The notes under the pieces: model-generated | The model's input: only the letters and a program-made list of their open reading frames with translations | Databases searched by the model: none | What the model was told of the DNA's origin: nothing | Shown here: positions 7,701-12,797 of the stretch, in pieces | Numbering within the stretch: the first letter of the stretch is position 1 | Layout: each line of letters opens with the position of its first letter | Assembly (NCBI GenBank): GCA_030631415.1 | Contig: DAOVLE010000152.1 | Span: 1 to 12,797, forward strand | Reading direction: 5' to 3' | Source: JAAEQG01 sp023133475 | GTDB lineage: Bacteria > Planctomycetota > Phycisphaerae > UBA1845 | Length of the DNA: 12,797 nucleotides | Program-made: the position numbers and the translations under genes

Positions 7701-10700
7701 ACAGTATTTGCGGCTCGATCTCAAAATCATCCGACGTGATCAGGCTGAACTCCGTCTCATCCTGGAACCGGGCACCGACAATCTCAACCGTCACCACCGA
7801 CGTGTTGCTGCCGGTGTCCGGGGTGACACTGCTGATGCTGAACGGCACCGAGTCAGCCAAAATCGTGTACGCCTGCGGCGCATCAGGGACCCAGTCGCCG
7901 TAGACCAGAATGTAATACGTGCCCGCCTCAGTCGTGGGAATGATCACCTCCTGGTCCGGGCGGAACGGGGCGTCATGGGCGTCGTCGTAGTGCCCGCGGT
8001 CGGGAATCTGCCCGTAGCGGATGTACAACTCGTTGGCGCCGGTTAGCGCATCAGCGTCCAGGGTGACCTTCAGCGTCTCCTCAGCCGGCACCGTAACTTG
8101 GTAGTAGTGGCTCATTCCACTCGATGCCAACTGGCTGTCGAACGACACCCCAAGCTCCAACTCGATGATCTGAATATCCACGGTGTCGGTGGACATGCCG
8201 ATGTTGTTGTCTTCGCCCTCTTCGCCTTCTGGTATCTGACCATTGATGTCACAGCGGACAATCACATACTGCGGAACCGGGACGACACCGGGCACCAGCG
8301 CCGTCTTGGACGCGGTATAGCTGCCGCCATCAGCCGCCACCGTGCCGGTGTGCTTCACCTTGGCCACCAAAGCGTCGCCGAGGTCCCAGGTCTCGTCGAC
8401 GGAGAGGTACACCGAGTCGTACCAACTCCCCAGCGCCGCGTTGGCACCCTGGTTGGTCACCGTCCACACGAAGGTTGCTTGTTGGCCTGGAGACGCTGTT
8501 AGCGGCACTACGATGTCCGTGACCACCAGGTCAGCCTGCAGCGGTTCGCCAACCGCGATTGTATCCTCGCTGTAACCGAGGTTGTTGCCCTCAGCCTCGT
8601 ACTCGAAGACCTCATCGGTGCTGTCGGCCAGCACCAGGACATAGTAGTCATCCGACAGGGTCGAAGCCGGAATGGTGAACGTCTTGTTGCGGTTATACGT
8701 AACCTGCGAACCCAGCGGGTTCTCATGAACCACGAACCCCAGGAACGGATCGCTGCCGGGATCGACGAACAGGTCCAGCGAAAGGTATACGCTATCGCGC
8801 CACGAGCCGCTCGGGGTGGTCGAAGCCCCCGCGTTGATCACCGACCAGTTGACGGTGACGTCCTGCCCGGCGTAGGCCTGCTCCGGGCCGTTGACCGACA
8901 ACACTTGCAGGTCCACTTCGGTGGCTGCGATGGTAATTGCGCTCGGTGAGGTGCTGGCGTTGTTGCCCTCGTCGGCACATTCCTCGACGTCGTCCTCGAC
9001 GTCGGTGACCACGAACAAGTAGTGCACACCACTGACACCGCCAGGCAACGACACCTGGGCTGTGCGGGTGTACAAACCGCCGACACCCAACACCGTGTTA
9101 CGTGAGAACTCGCCCAGAAGCGTGTCGCCCGCGTTGAAATCAGGATCGTCGGACAGGTACACCGCATCGATCCAGCTACTCGTCGACGTGGCCCGATCAC
9201 CCACGTTGCTCACCGTCCAGCCCACCTGGATAGGCCAACCGGCATCTCCCATCGCGGGCCCGGAAACGTCGGTGACGATCAGGTCGGCTTCGATGCATGA
9301 CACCTCGATCCCAGCCGGGTCGTAGCCAACGTTGTTCTCTTCACGCCCGGCTTCGTATACCACCTCGGCGTTGTCGGTCTCGACCAGGATGTAGTGAGAA
9401 CCGGTGCCGCCGGCTGACAGTGTAACCGTCCTGCTCGCCGTATAGCCCTCACCCGCGCCCAAAGCACCGGAGTGGGTCAAGCTGCCGAGCAACACGTCGT
9501 TTTGCTTGTTCAGTTCCGTGTCGGTGGACAGGTAAATCGCATCGCGCCAGGAACTCTGATCGGTAGCCCGTTCACCGCTGTTCTCGACGGTCCACTCGAC
9601 CAGAATCGGATCACCCGAGCTGCCCGAGATAGGCCCGGTTACCGTGGTGACCATCAGGTCCGGTTCCGTGGACACCACGCTCATCGGCACCGCCGCGGTG
9701 CAGTTGTTGTTTTCCTGCTCGGGCTCGAGCACATTGTCATTCTCGTCCGCACAGACGAAGACGTAATAAGTCCCGGAGATGCCAACAGGTAAGGTCACCG
9801 AACCAGACCTGTCATAGCTCTCGGCTGAATCCAACGCCCCGGTATGGGCGAAGGTGCCCAGCAGGGTGTCGTGGTCGGTGTTTAGCGTCCCGTCGGACGA
9901 CAGGTAAACCGCGTCGCTCCAGAAGGTCGCGTCGGTCGCCCGATTGCCGGCGTTCACCACCGTCCAGTCCACCGAGATCGGCTGCCCCGACAGGCCCAGG
10001 CTGGGGACGGTGACGTTGCTGACCATCAGGTCGGCTTCGGTGAAGGCGATGAATATCCCGGCGGCGTCGTAATCGGCGTTGTTGCCGGTCGCACCGCATT
10101 CATCAACATCGCCGGCGGCATTGGTGAGTGCGAAGATGAAGTAGCTGCCGCTCATACCCGGCGGAAGCGTGACCTCGCGGGTCTCGGTATAGCCGTCAAC
10201 CGGCTCGACCACATCGGCGTGGGTGAAGCTGCCCAGCAGCATGTCCTCGAACGTGTCGAGTGCCTGATCCGCAGACAGGTAAACCCGGTCCACAAAGGAG
10301 CCCGAGCCGGTAGCGCCGATACCAATGTTGGCCACCTCCCAACTCACCGTGACCTGCTGGCCCGAGGAACCCACACCGGGGCCGGCGACGTTGGAGATTT
10401 GCAAATCAGGTGCCTCGGTGGACACGAACATCGCCTCAAACACGTCGTCGTTATTGGCTTCGTATGCGGCGAAGTACTCCTCGACCTTGTCATCGACATC
10501 GGTGACAACGAACAAATAGTAAGGCCCGTCGATGCACGTGGGCAGCGTTACCGAACGCGACTGAGAATACGACTCATCGGGAGCCAACCCGGATTCGAAG
10601 TAGTCACTCTCGATGCGGCCGAGCAAGACGTTGTTGCCGGTCGTCTCAAACGAGTCGTCCGCCGACAGGTAGATCGCGTCGGTCCACCGATGCACCACCG

Positions 10701-12797
10701 TCGGGTTCTGGGAATGCCCGTAAGTGGTCGAGCCGCCGTAGTTGGTCACCATCCAGTCAACCACCACCGACGAACCAGCCAACGCCGACTCCGAGACGCT
10801 CAGGTACGAGATCTCCAGATCGGGTGGGGGTGTCAGATTGATCGTCATCGGCGTGGAATCGTGCCAGTCGTTGTTGCCTTCCCAGCCTTGCTCGTTCACA
10901 TGATTGGCGCTGTCGGTCAAGACGAAAACGTAGTAATCGCCATCGATCCACCGCGGCAACGGGTAAGTATAGGTCCGGGTGTAGGAGTGCCCAGGCGGCA
11001 TATAATCGCCGGGATACCCTTCCGGAATCGTATAGATGCGGGTGTCTGACGAATCGAGCGTCTCGTCCAACGAGAGGTACACCGAATCCTGCCAGTAGTG
11101 CACCGGCGTGGCGGACTGTCCGGCATTGGTCACCTCCCATGTCAGCGTGAACGCCTGGCCCGACCAGCCGCTGGCTGGTGCGTTGACCATGGTAACTCGC
11201 AGGTCCGGCGGCGGCATCATCTCCACGTCGCAGCACGACTCGATACCACCGTCGTTATTGGCTTCGGCGTCCAGGCCTGGCTGGTATTCAAACACCTGGT
11301 TCAAGCTGTCGGTCCGCGCCAGGAAGTAGTAGCAGCCCACCACATCCGACGGAATGGTCACCGACCGGCACTGCTGGTAGCTTTCACCGCTACCCAAACT
11401 GCTCTGGTTGTCGAAGCTACCCAGCACCGCATCGCCGGGGTCGTAGATGCCCCACATGTTGGTGAACGGAAGGTCGATCACCTGATCGGTGGAGAAATAC
11501 ACCGTGTCTTTCCAGAGCACGGCGCCGGTGGACTCGTCGCCGGAGTTGGTCACCGTCCAGCACAGTGTCACCTGCTGCCCGGGCCACGCCGACGGTGGGC
11601 CGGTCATTTCACCAACTTGCAAGTCGGGATAAGGCGGCAAGACGATCTCAAGCGACTGAGCACTCACCAGACGGTTGTCAGCCCCTTCCTGCTGCTCGGG
11701 CACGTTGCCACGCGAATCGACGACGATGATGATCCAATACGTCCCCTCAAACATGATCGGCAGAGTGACATTCTGCGTGCGGTTGTACGTCGAAGCGACC
11801 TCCAACGTGCCGCTGAAGCCGAACTCGCCCAAAAGCGTATCATCACCCCAAGCGGAGTCGTCTGACAGGTAGACGGCATCCTTCCAGGCACTCGTGACCG
11901 AACTGGCACCTTGGTTCAGAACCGCCCAGTTGACCTCGATCTGCCCACTGCTGACCCCGTTGCTGGGCACGTCCAGACTAATCGGAGTCAGGTCGGGCAG
12001 GGCAATCGAGAAGCTGCCCGTATAAGGCTCAGCCATCGGGTTGCCCGCCGGATCGAAAATGTTAGGCCCTACGCTGAAGTTGTAGACGCCGTCCTGCGAC
12101 TGGCACGCGAAGCGGAACTCGAACACCTCGGCACTACCCGCGCCCACCACCGTGGTGACGGCAATGGCGCCGCTTGGGCCGGTCAGCGTCACGTCACCGG
12201 CTCCAAACCCGTTAGCCGGCTCGCTGAAGGTCACTTCCACGGCACAAACCGCGTCATTGACCACACCGTTGGGCGAATGGCTTAGGACCGTCAAAGGCGT
12301 CAGGTCCACCGAGAAGCTGCGCTGGGCTGGTGTCGGATCGACGTTGCCCGCCTCGTCCCGGGCTACAACCTTGAATATGTACGGGCTGTCCGCTTCGGTC
12401 AGGTCGCCGAAGGAATCCGTGGTGCTTGCCGAGAAAGGCCCACCGGCAGGATCGCAACCCGTCGCCACCGGAGCCAGACAGTAGGAATACTCCAATTGCC
12501 CGGTCGGCGTCGCGTTGTCCGAGCCGCTCCAGCCGAAGGTGACCTCGGTGGTGTTGACCGAGGTGCCATCGCCGGGGCCGGAGGTGATAGCTGTCTCGGG
12601 GTCGGTGGCATCGGAGATGAGCAGGCTCTCGCCGCCGACCGCAGAGTTATTGTCCGGGGTGCCGGACTCTGGCACTGCATTATTGGCATCGGTCACCACC
12701 ACAATCCAGTATGCCCCCAGCACGTCGTGGGGAAGCGTGACCATCTCGATACGCACATAGTCACCGCCGGACACCACCGGGCCGCTCTGCGAGAAGC
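1789..12797 (-). CDS. Giant multidomain secreted/surface protein with CARDB repeats and dockerin-like tail (5' end outside window)
   Basis: A single uninterrupted frame from the right edge to a TGA at 1791-1789, 3,668 visible residues. The first visible residues (FSQSGPVVSGGDYVRI) continue straight into the end of a CARDB repeat, so the true start, and any signal peptide, lie beyond 12797; the GTG at 12777 is internal. Modules in order: CARDB tail; FN3-like and Ig-like domains; ten complete CARDB repeats; pre-peptidase C-terminal (PPC) domain; IPT/TIG-like domain; an unassigned segment; a carboxypeptidase-regulatory-like domain; a propeller-like region split by a beta-rich insert; a block with 34 Cys; a DPNEKIGPAGYG module; PKD/Ig-like domains; and a dockerin-like tail with EF-hand loops. 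CARDB (cell adhesion related domain in bacteria) and the other beta-sandwich modules point to adhesion or matrix binding outside the cell. No catalytic domain is recognised, and there is no PEP-CTERM, LPXTG or other C-terminal sorting signal. Exact role unknown. Confidence 0.92.
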   Translation of the reverse strand, partial: FSQSGPVVSGGDYVRIEMVTLPHDVLGAYWIVVVTDANNAVPESGTPDNNSAVGGESLLISDATDPETAITSGPGDGTSVNTTEVTFGWSGSDNATPTGQLEYSYCLAPVATGCDPAGGPFSASTTDSFGDLTEADSPYIFKVVARDEAGNVDPTPAQRSFSVDLTPLTVLSHSPNGVVNDAVCAVEVTFSEPANGFGAGDVTLTGPSGAIAVTTVVGAGSAEVFEFRFACQSQDGVYNFSVGPNIFDPAGNPMAEPYTGSFSIALPDLTPISLDVPSNGVSSGQIEVNWAVLNQGASSVTSAWKDAVYLSDDSAWGDDTLLGEFGFSGTLEVASTYNRTQNVTLPIMFEGTYWIIIVVDSRGNVPEQQEGADNRLVSAQSLEIVLPPYPDLQVGEMTGPPSAWPGQQVTLCWTVTNSGDESTGAVLWKDTVYFSTDQVIDLPFTNMWGIYDPGDAVLGSFDNQSSLGSGESYQQCRSVTIPSDVVGCYYFLARTDSLNQVFEYQPGLDAEANNDGGIESCCDVEMMPPPDLRVTMVNAPASGWSGQAFTLTWEVTNAGQSATPVHYWQDSVYLSLDETLDSSDTRIYTIPEGYPGDYMPPGHSYTRTYTYPLPRWIDGDYYVFVLTDSANHVNEQGWEGNNDWHDSTPMTINLTPPPDLEISYLSVSESALAGSSVVVDWMVTNYGGSTTYGHSQNPTVVHRWTDAIYLSADDSFETTGNNVLLGRIESDYFESGLAPDESYSQSRSVTLPTCIDGPYYLFVVTDVDDKVEEYFAAYEANNDDVFEAMFVSTEAPDLQISNVAGPGVGSSGQQVTVSWEVANIGIGATGSGSFVDRVYLSADQALDTFEDMLLGSFTHADVVEPVDGYTETREVTLPPGMSGSYFIFALTNAAGDVDECGATGNNADYDAAGIFIAFTEADLMVSNVTVPSLGLSGQPISVDWTVVNAGNRATDATFWSDAVYLSSDGTLNTDHDTLLGTFAHTGALDSAESYDRSGSVTLPVGISGTYYVFVCADENDNVLEPEQENNNCTAAVPMSVVSTEPDLMVTTVTGPISGSSGDPILVEWTVENSGERATDQSSWRDAIYLSTDTELNKQNDVLLGSLTHSGALGAGEGYTASRTVTLSAGGTGSHYILVETDNAEVVYEAGREENNVGYDPAGIEVSCIEADLIVTDVSGPAMGDAGWPIQVGWTVSNVGDRATSTSSWIDAVYLSDDPDFNAGDTLLGEFSRNTVLGVGGLYTRTAQVSLPGGVSGVHYLFVVTDVEDDVEECADEGNNASTSPSAITIAATEVDLQVLSVNGPEQAYAGQDVTVNWSVINAGASTTPSGSWRDSVYLSLDLFVDPGSDPFLGFVVHENPLGSQVTYNRNKTFTIPASTLSDDYYVLVLADSTDEVFEYEAEGNNLGYSEDTIAVGEPLQADLVVTDIVVPLTASPGQQATFVWTVTNQGANAALGSWYDSVYLSVDETWDLGDALVAKVKHTGTVAADGGSYTASKTALVPGVVPVPQYVIVRCDINGQIPEGEEGEDNNIGMSTDTVDIQIIELELGVSFDSQLASSGMSHYYQVTVPAEETLKVTLDADALTGANELYIRYGQIPDRGHYDDAHDAPFRPDQEVIIPTTEAGTYYILVYGDWVPDAPQAYTILADSVPFSISSVTPDTGSNTSVVTVEIVGARFQDETEFSLITSDDFEIEPQILYPRNQSRAFATFDLAGAAVGPADVKAVNPDESETTGAELFQVVSGGGPQLFARMIVPSRVRAGRSFPVRIEYANIGTADMPAPLFELTSAWLVPMDLDPDGDFAELGSVRFLGVNPDGPAGILPQGAFGVMTVHIFVPDTGYWAHRFLKMGLMHRPAEEWFNWEGEEAYFRPVDADPDEWAQAWSIIQERIGDTWGQFEAEMAQVATRVWQYEDLLVRDPRELFLYEIELAESSFPSRISGTVVDIETGEPLADVLVRGWYDEDGDDSAEVISEVFSDEDGLFELEVSAGQYELYADGYYVDPPVTVSVGANADVRGVTLSVTPVPDDEEPPPPFPDAGDRAPSLTRDADGTVHLAWMRGDEVWHARYTDADWDISGQVDTVEGAGPRIARGPAAEGSDTVTVMWREGSGNEADLNYAVGRPDDTASNGFGWSEPIAATDDVYTDQFPVLLLTATDQLMLVWLKKDSLVEDDTDVYYSFAPIGTITWPDKGAVREEVDYVSLEVVEFSPYATDFDYGFFESGAYFDRGNDICVSGKLGNKSFVRKLPIIGGPYGFEVGGEVCVAVDVCDPSASIQFSGELAFGKKRKFTLSANGSAKWKTNHEKCVYEFDNAKVGVSGSGTIRFPVDTIPAGRLISVIGKWFLIEWDIGVQITGQMGGEAEWKTDFPGWPDRGYLTFAISGGPYGEISFTNYAEAKVNGSLRATAEWQIPGYPRLTGVCIELNAEAKLGWMTWKWKYQYPPNCGGKSLLYEELPPGALVINLAKPARDGEAQEINEIIIVVDPLVGTGTQYPGLTVLPDVSDDLTNDGPPSVALGASGTILATWTKDSGDPDAHMGSSVVVSEFDGVAWSSAVELIDATDFNSSPQVVVDGFDIPMIVWSTASADGITLDNTAEEILAAMADGDLLYSRRIGGVWSAPASLAQLPGGDDDIALAADSTGRVLAAWINTDSTSEQVALYASMWDGSAWSAPRQISTSGAVFSVACEFDSDGTALAVWSADTDGDLVETPEDLTLYHATYDGSWSSPTALPKESEGKRVQPGDTAGQESGRGGDRISLPQPPLFCCCRTDADCDDGFSCTDDKCKDNGECENKKDNEKCDDHQCCNGVETCNPDDSSADENTGCVVPDIEVCEHSPFPCVEEGNDECTCRCEVNAHCDDEDPCTIDECVGEGDGKHCEWKPKCDDGNPCTNDSCDDGDCENKYKCPDGTFCYWYTCDPNGDGSCERHERNCGEDTNCIHYFCVNNQTGGACMSSTNPDCDDHPEPITSNDPNEKIGPAGYGAEGWIPLGENQMYTIMFENKPDASAAAQVVYVTDQLSDNFDWRSFRVGSIGWGDVVVEVPENRSFYQADVAYANSNGYLVRIDAGINIQTGKVSWTLTTIDPATGEIPAEAEAGFLPPNDPETHTGEGFVLFTVRPNRNVATGAVVENLATIVFDINEPIDTNVVSNTIDADPPSSGVDPLPEEVPMSFEVTWSGQDVEGGSGMGTFDIYVSENDGPYALWISTGETSAVYTATHNLGTVRFYSIARDNAGNVEETPNLPDTETLSVDDTIATAWANTPVCEGDTIELHGKPTIGPSGPFTYLWTGPDGFTSDQPAPTIPNATLAMAGAYELTVINGEETEMYTSTEVVVQAAPTAEAGSGQVICAGETVVLSGSGADQSALRWSTSGDGSFNDDTDPNAVYTPGSGDVLAGSVILTLTADGISPCTGSADDTMTVTIQPCVTVNVDVGGLTGGIVDREVTFVTTTCGGTVDTRVQTLTFSPSGRGGAASVTLRGVDAGAQWLSVWEGHTLRTLVSLDLAVTHTDTVDVLLLSGDFHSSAVDQDNYVDITDFAILAASWESPVDPNSGMGGDATGDGYIDAADFAVIQPNFFKNGDGLDGCTRLSAGKESVVGLEPTPTSRTPRTSILVSELSRTVANVNRADLNGDGVIDIADIRKFAGRHHLRLQPQFEAKLRQLEAVAGPDSAVHHSR
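1903..2265 (-). other. Dockerin-type tail with three EF-hand loops
   Basis: GDF at 2265 opens a tail with calcium-binding loops. Loop 1 (2247-2212) AVDQDNYVDITD has Ala at position 1 instead of Asp. Loop 2 (2151-2116) DATGDGYIDAAD and loop 3 (1938-1903) DLNGDGVIDIAD have acidic or Asn ligands at 1, 3, 5, 9 and 12. Loops 2 and 3 are separated by 59 residues, including a Pro/Thr/Ser-rich linker (EPTPTSRTPRTS). Type I dockerins normally hold two loops close together and dock on cohesins; in planctomycetes such tails are common where no cohesin is known, and probably bind calcium. The remaining C-terminal residues (HHLRLQPQFEAKLRQLE...) are helical and polar. Confidence 0.75.
2266..3048 (-). other. 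PKD/Ig-like domains before the dockerin-like tail
   Basis: Two domains fit the PKD/Ig-like pattern. 2812-3048 has TPVCEGDTIELHGKPTIGPS, YLWTGPDGFTS and MAGAYELTVINGEE. 2550-2811 has AEAGSGQVICAGETVVLSGS, LRWSTSGDGSF and VILTLTADGISPCTGSADDT. Each has a Cys before the first strand. A third stretch (2266-2550, VTVNVDVGGLTGGIVDREVT...TVDVLLLSG) is a beta-rich connector resembling the strand that usually precedes dockerins in planctomycetal proteins (an expansion of the type V.VxxxG..). All are structural; no active site is visible. Confidence 0.6.
3049..3909 (-). other. SNDPNEKIGPAGYG module with trailing FN3-like domain
   Basis: The run SNDPNEKIGPAGYGAEGWIP, then YTIMFENKPDASAAAQVVYV, DNFDWRSFRVGSIGWGD, WTLTTIDPATGEIP, VENLATIVFDINEPIDTN and finally VTWSGQDVEGGSGMGTFDIYV...FYSIARDNAGNVEETP is a conserved block I know from giant surface proteins of Planctomycetota, Cyanobacteria and others. 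The first part (to about 3345) is a DUF11-like beta-sandwich; the second is FN3-like. Its role is unknown, but the order here, just before the C-terminal Ig-like domains, matches its usual place near the C-terminus. Confidence 0.65.
3930..4518 (-). other. Cysteine-rich block (34 Cys in about 196 residues)
   Basis: It starts FCCCRTDADCDDGFSCTDDK and ends NPDC before HPEPITSNDPNE. The motif CDDxxxCTxDxC occurs three times: CDDGFSCTDDKC, CDDEDPCTIDEC and CDDGNPCTNDSC. CNGVETCNP, familiar from myxobacterial and planctomycetal surface proteins, also occurs. With 34 Cys the block is presumably held by disulfides, consistent with an extracellular location, and is rich in Asp and Glu, so cation binding is possible. 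It is framed by a polar linker upstream and the DPNEKIGP module downstream. Confidence 0.75.
4560..6693 (-). other. Propeller-like region split by an unassigned beta-rich insert
   Basis: The first part (about 6220-6693) has repeats of the type APSLTRDADGTVHLAWM, then VWHARYTDADW. The last part (about 4560-5285) has PSVALGASGTILATWT, SSPQVVVDGFDIPMIVWS, DDDIALAADSTGRVLAAWI and VACEFDSDGTALAVWSA, each followed by a short WSxP strand. This D-x-x-G-x-x-x-x-x-W repetition is what sialidase/BNR-like propellers look like. The Asp-box S/TxDxGxTW is absent, so enzymatic activity is not supported. Between the halves lie about 280 residues (5380-6220) rich in Trp, Lys, Gly and aromatic residues, with GGPYG twice, that match no family I know. 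Confidence 0.55.
6733..6996 (-). other. Carboxypeptidase-regulatory-like domain in the giant protein
   Basis: SRISGTVVDIETGEPLADVL followed by VFSDEDGLFELEVSAGQYEL and YADGYYVDPPVTVSV is the classic order of the carboxypeptidase regulatory-like beta-sandwich: GxVxDxxTGxPLxxxxV, then TDxxGxFxLxVxxGxYxL. It is a structural, ligand-presenting or spacer domain in many extracellular bacterial proteins and has no enzymatic residues. It ends in a Pro- and Asp-rich linker (VPDDEEPPPPFPD) that leads into the propeller-like region. Confidence 0.8.
7561..8163 (-). other. Pre-peptidase C-terminal (PPC) and IPT/TIG-like domains in the giant protein
   Basis: The part at 7840-8163 (LELGVSFDSQLASSGMSHYY, then LKVTLDADALTGANELYIRY, then TEAGTYYILVYGD) matches the PPC fold, a beta-sandwich often appended to secreted proteases and surface proteins. 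The part at 7561-7839 (SISSVTPDTGSNTSVVTVEI, then VKAVNPDESET) has the layout of an IPT/TIG domain, with the characteristic xVxPxxGxxxxxVTVxIxGxxF start. After them, 6997-7560 is an unassigned segment: a strand-rich half (PVRIEYANIGTADMPAPL) followed by a predicted helix rich in Trp, Glu and Gln (WAQAWSIIQERIGDTWGQFE). Confidence 0.6.
8164..11997 (-). repeat. Ten tandem CARDB adhesion repeats in the giant protein
   Basis: Each unit starts with (P/A/V)DL and follows the pattern WxVxNxG...W.DxVYLSxD...LLGxF...Y...VTLP...G.YY.FVxTDxxxxVxExxxENN. The units begin at about 11997, 11628, 11208, 10824, 10410, 10035, 9663, 9288, 8916 and 8535, giving lengths of 123, 140, 128, 138, 125, 124, 125, 124, 127 and 124 residues. 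A further partial repeat sits at the right edge (12612-12797). Repeats 2-4 carry loop insertions, such as VIDLPFTNMWGIYD in repeat 2 and YGHSQNPTVVHR in repeat 4. The later ones are near-uniform. Repeats are similar in protein but not visibly identical in DNA, so they are old duplications. Known CARDB modules are beta-sandwiches in extracellular proteins; here they probably form a long stalk. Confidence 0.85.
11998..12611 (-). other. FN3-like plus Ig-like domain pair in the giant protein
   Basis: The first domain (about 12310-12611) begins DATDPETAITSGPGDG and ends YIFKVVARDEAGNVDPTP, the common bacterial fibronectin-III-like module whose last strands read KVxARDEAGNxDPTPA. The second (about 11998-12300, LTVLSHSPNGVVNDAVC...) resembles an SbsA/Big-type Ig-like domain, with VEVTFSEPANGF and a terminal DPAGNPM. 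They separate the CARDB tail at the right edge from the main CARDB array, so the array was at least eleven repeats before these domains interrupted it. Confidence 0.65.

Noticed and set aside
7156..8046. 296-residue open frame on the plus strand
   Set aside because: Also opposite the giant gene (PPC and IPT/TIG region), with no family resemblance and a composition typical of a shadow.
12775..12777. GTG as the start of the giant protein
   Set aside because: The frame remains open to the edge and the residues before it continue the CARDB pattern, so it is an internal codon.

Overview
The window is a GC-rich bacterial segment in which all recognisable coding is on the minus strand: three genes, two of them cut by the window edges. 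About 86% of it is one giant secreted or surface protein. Its modules are CARDB repeats, Ig-like and FN3-like domains, a pre-peptidase C-terminal domain, a carboxypeptidase-regulatory-like domain, a propeller-like region, a cysteine-rich block and a C-terminal dockerin-like tail with EF-hand loops. This style, together with intergenic GC-rich palindromic (REP-like) repeats, best fits Planctomycetota. Myxococcota or a related lineage is possible, because the CDDGxPCTxDxC motif is also common there. This taxonomic guess is inference; no rRNA or other marker gene is present.

Layout, read in the direction of transcription (right to left). From 12797 to 1789 runs the 3' part of the giant gene, 3,668 visible residues; its start lies beyond the right edge. 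From 1788 to 1427 is non-coding DNA packed with palindromes: a 155-bp pair of inverted REP-like hairpins (1620-1774), a separate GTACCGCCGGC palindrome (1561-1609), and two short REP-like units (1461-1485 and 1489-1529). From 1426 to 926 is a complete small gene for a Mut7-C/PIN-type RNase-like protein with a zinc-ribbon tail. From 930 to 812 are more REP-like units of the same families, one of which supplies the stop codon of the Mut7-C gene. From 741 to 1 is the N-terminal part of a cytoplasmic coiled-coil protein with a 77-residue tandem repeat; it runs off the left edge.

Nothing shows that the three genes work together. They share a strand, but repeat-rich gaps of 184 to 362 bp separate them, and their predicted locations differ (outside the cell, cytoplasm, cytoplasm). 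I see no tRNA, rRNA, CRISPR array, transposase gene, phage gene or recognisable defence locus. The points most worth following up are the architecture of the giant protein, especially a propeller-like region interrupted by an unassigned beta-rich segment, and the REP-like repeats that bracket and partly overlap the Mut7-C gene.
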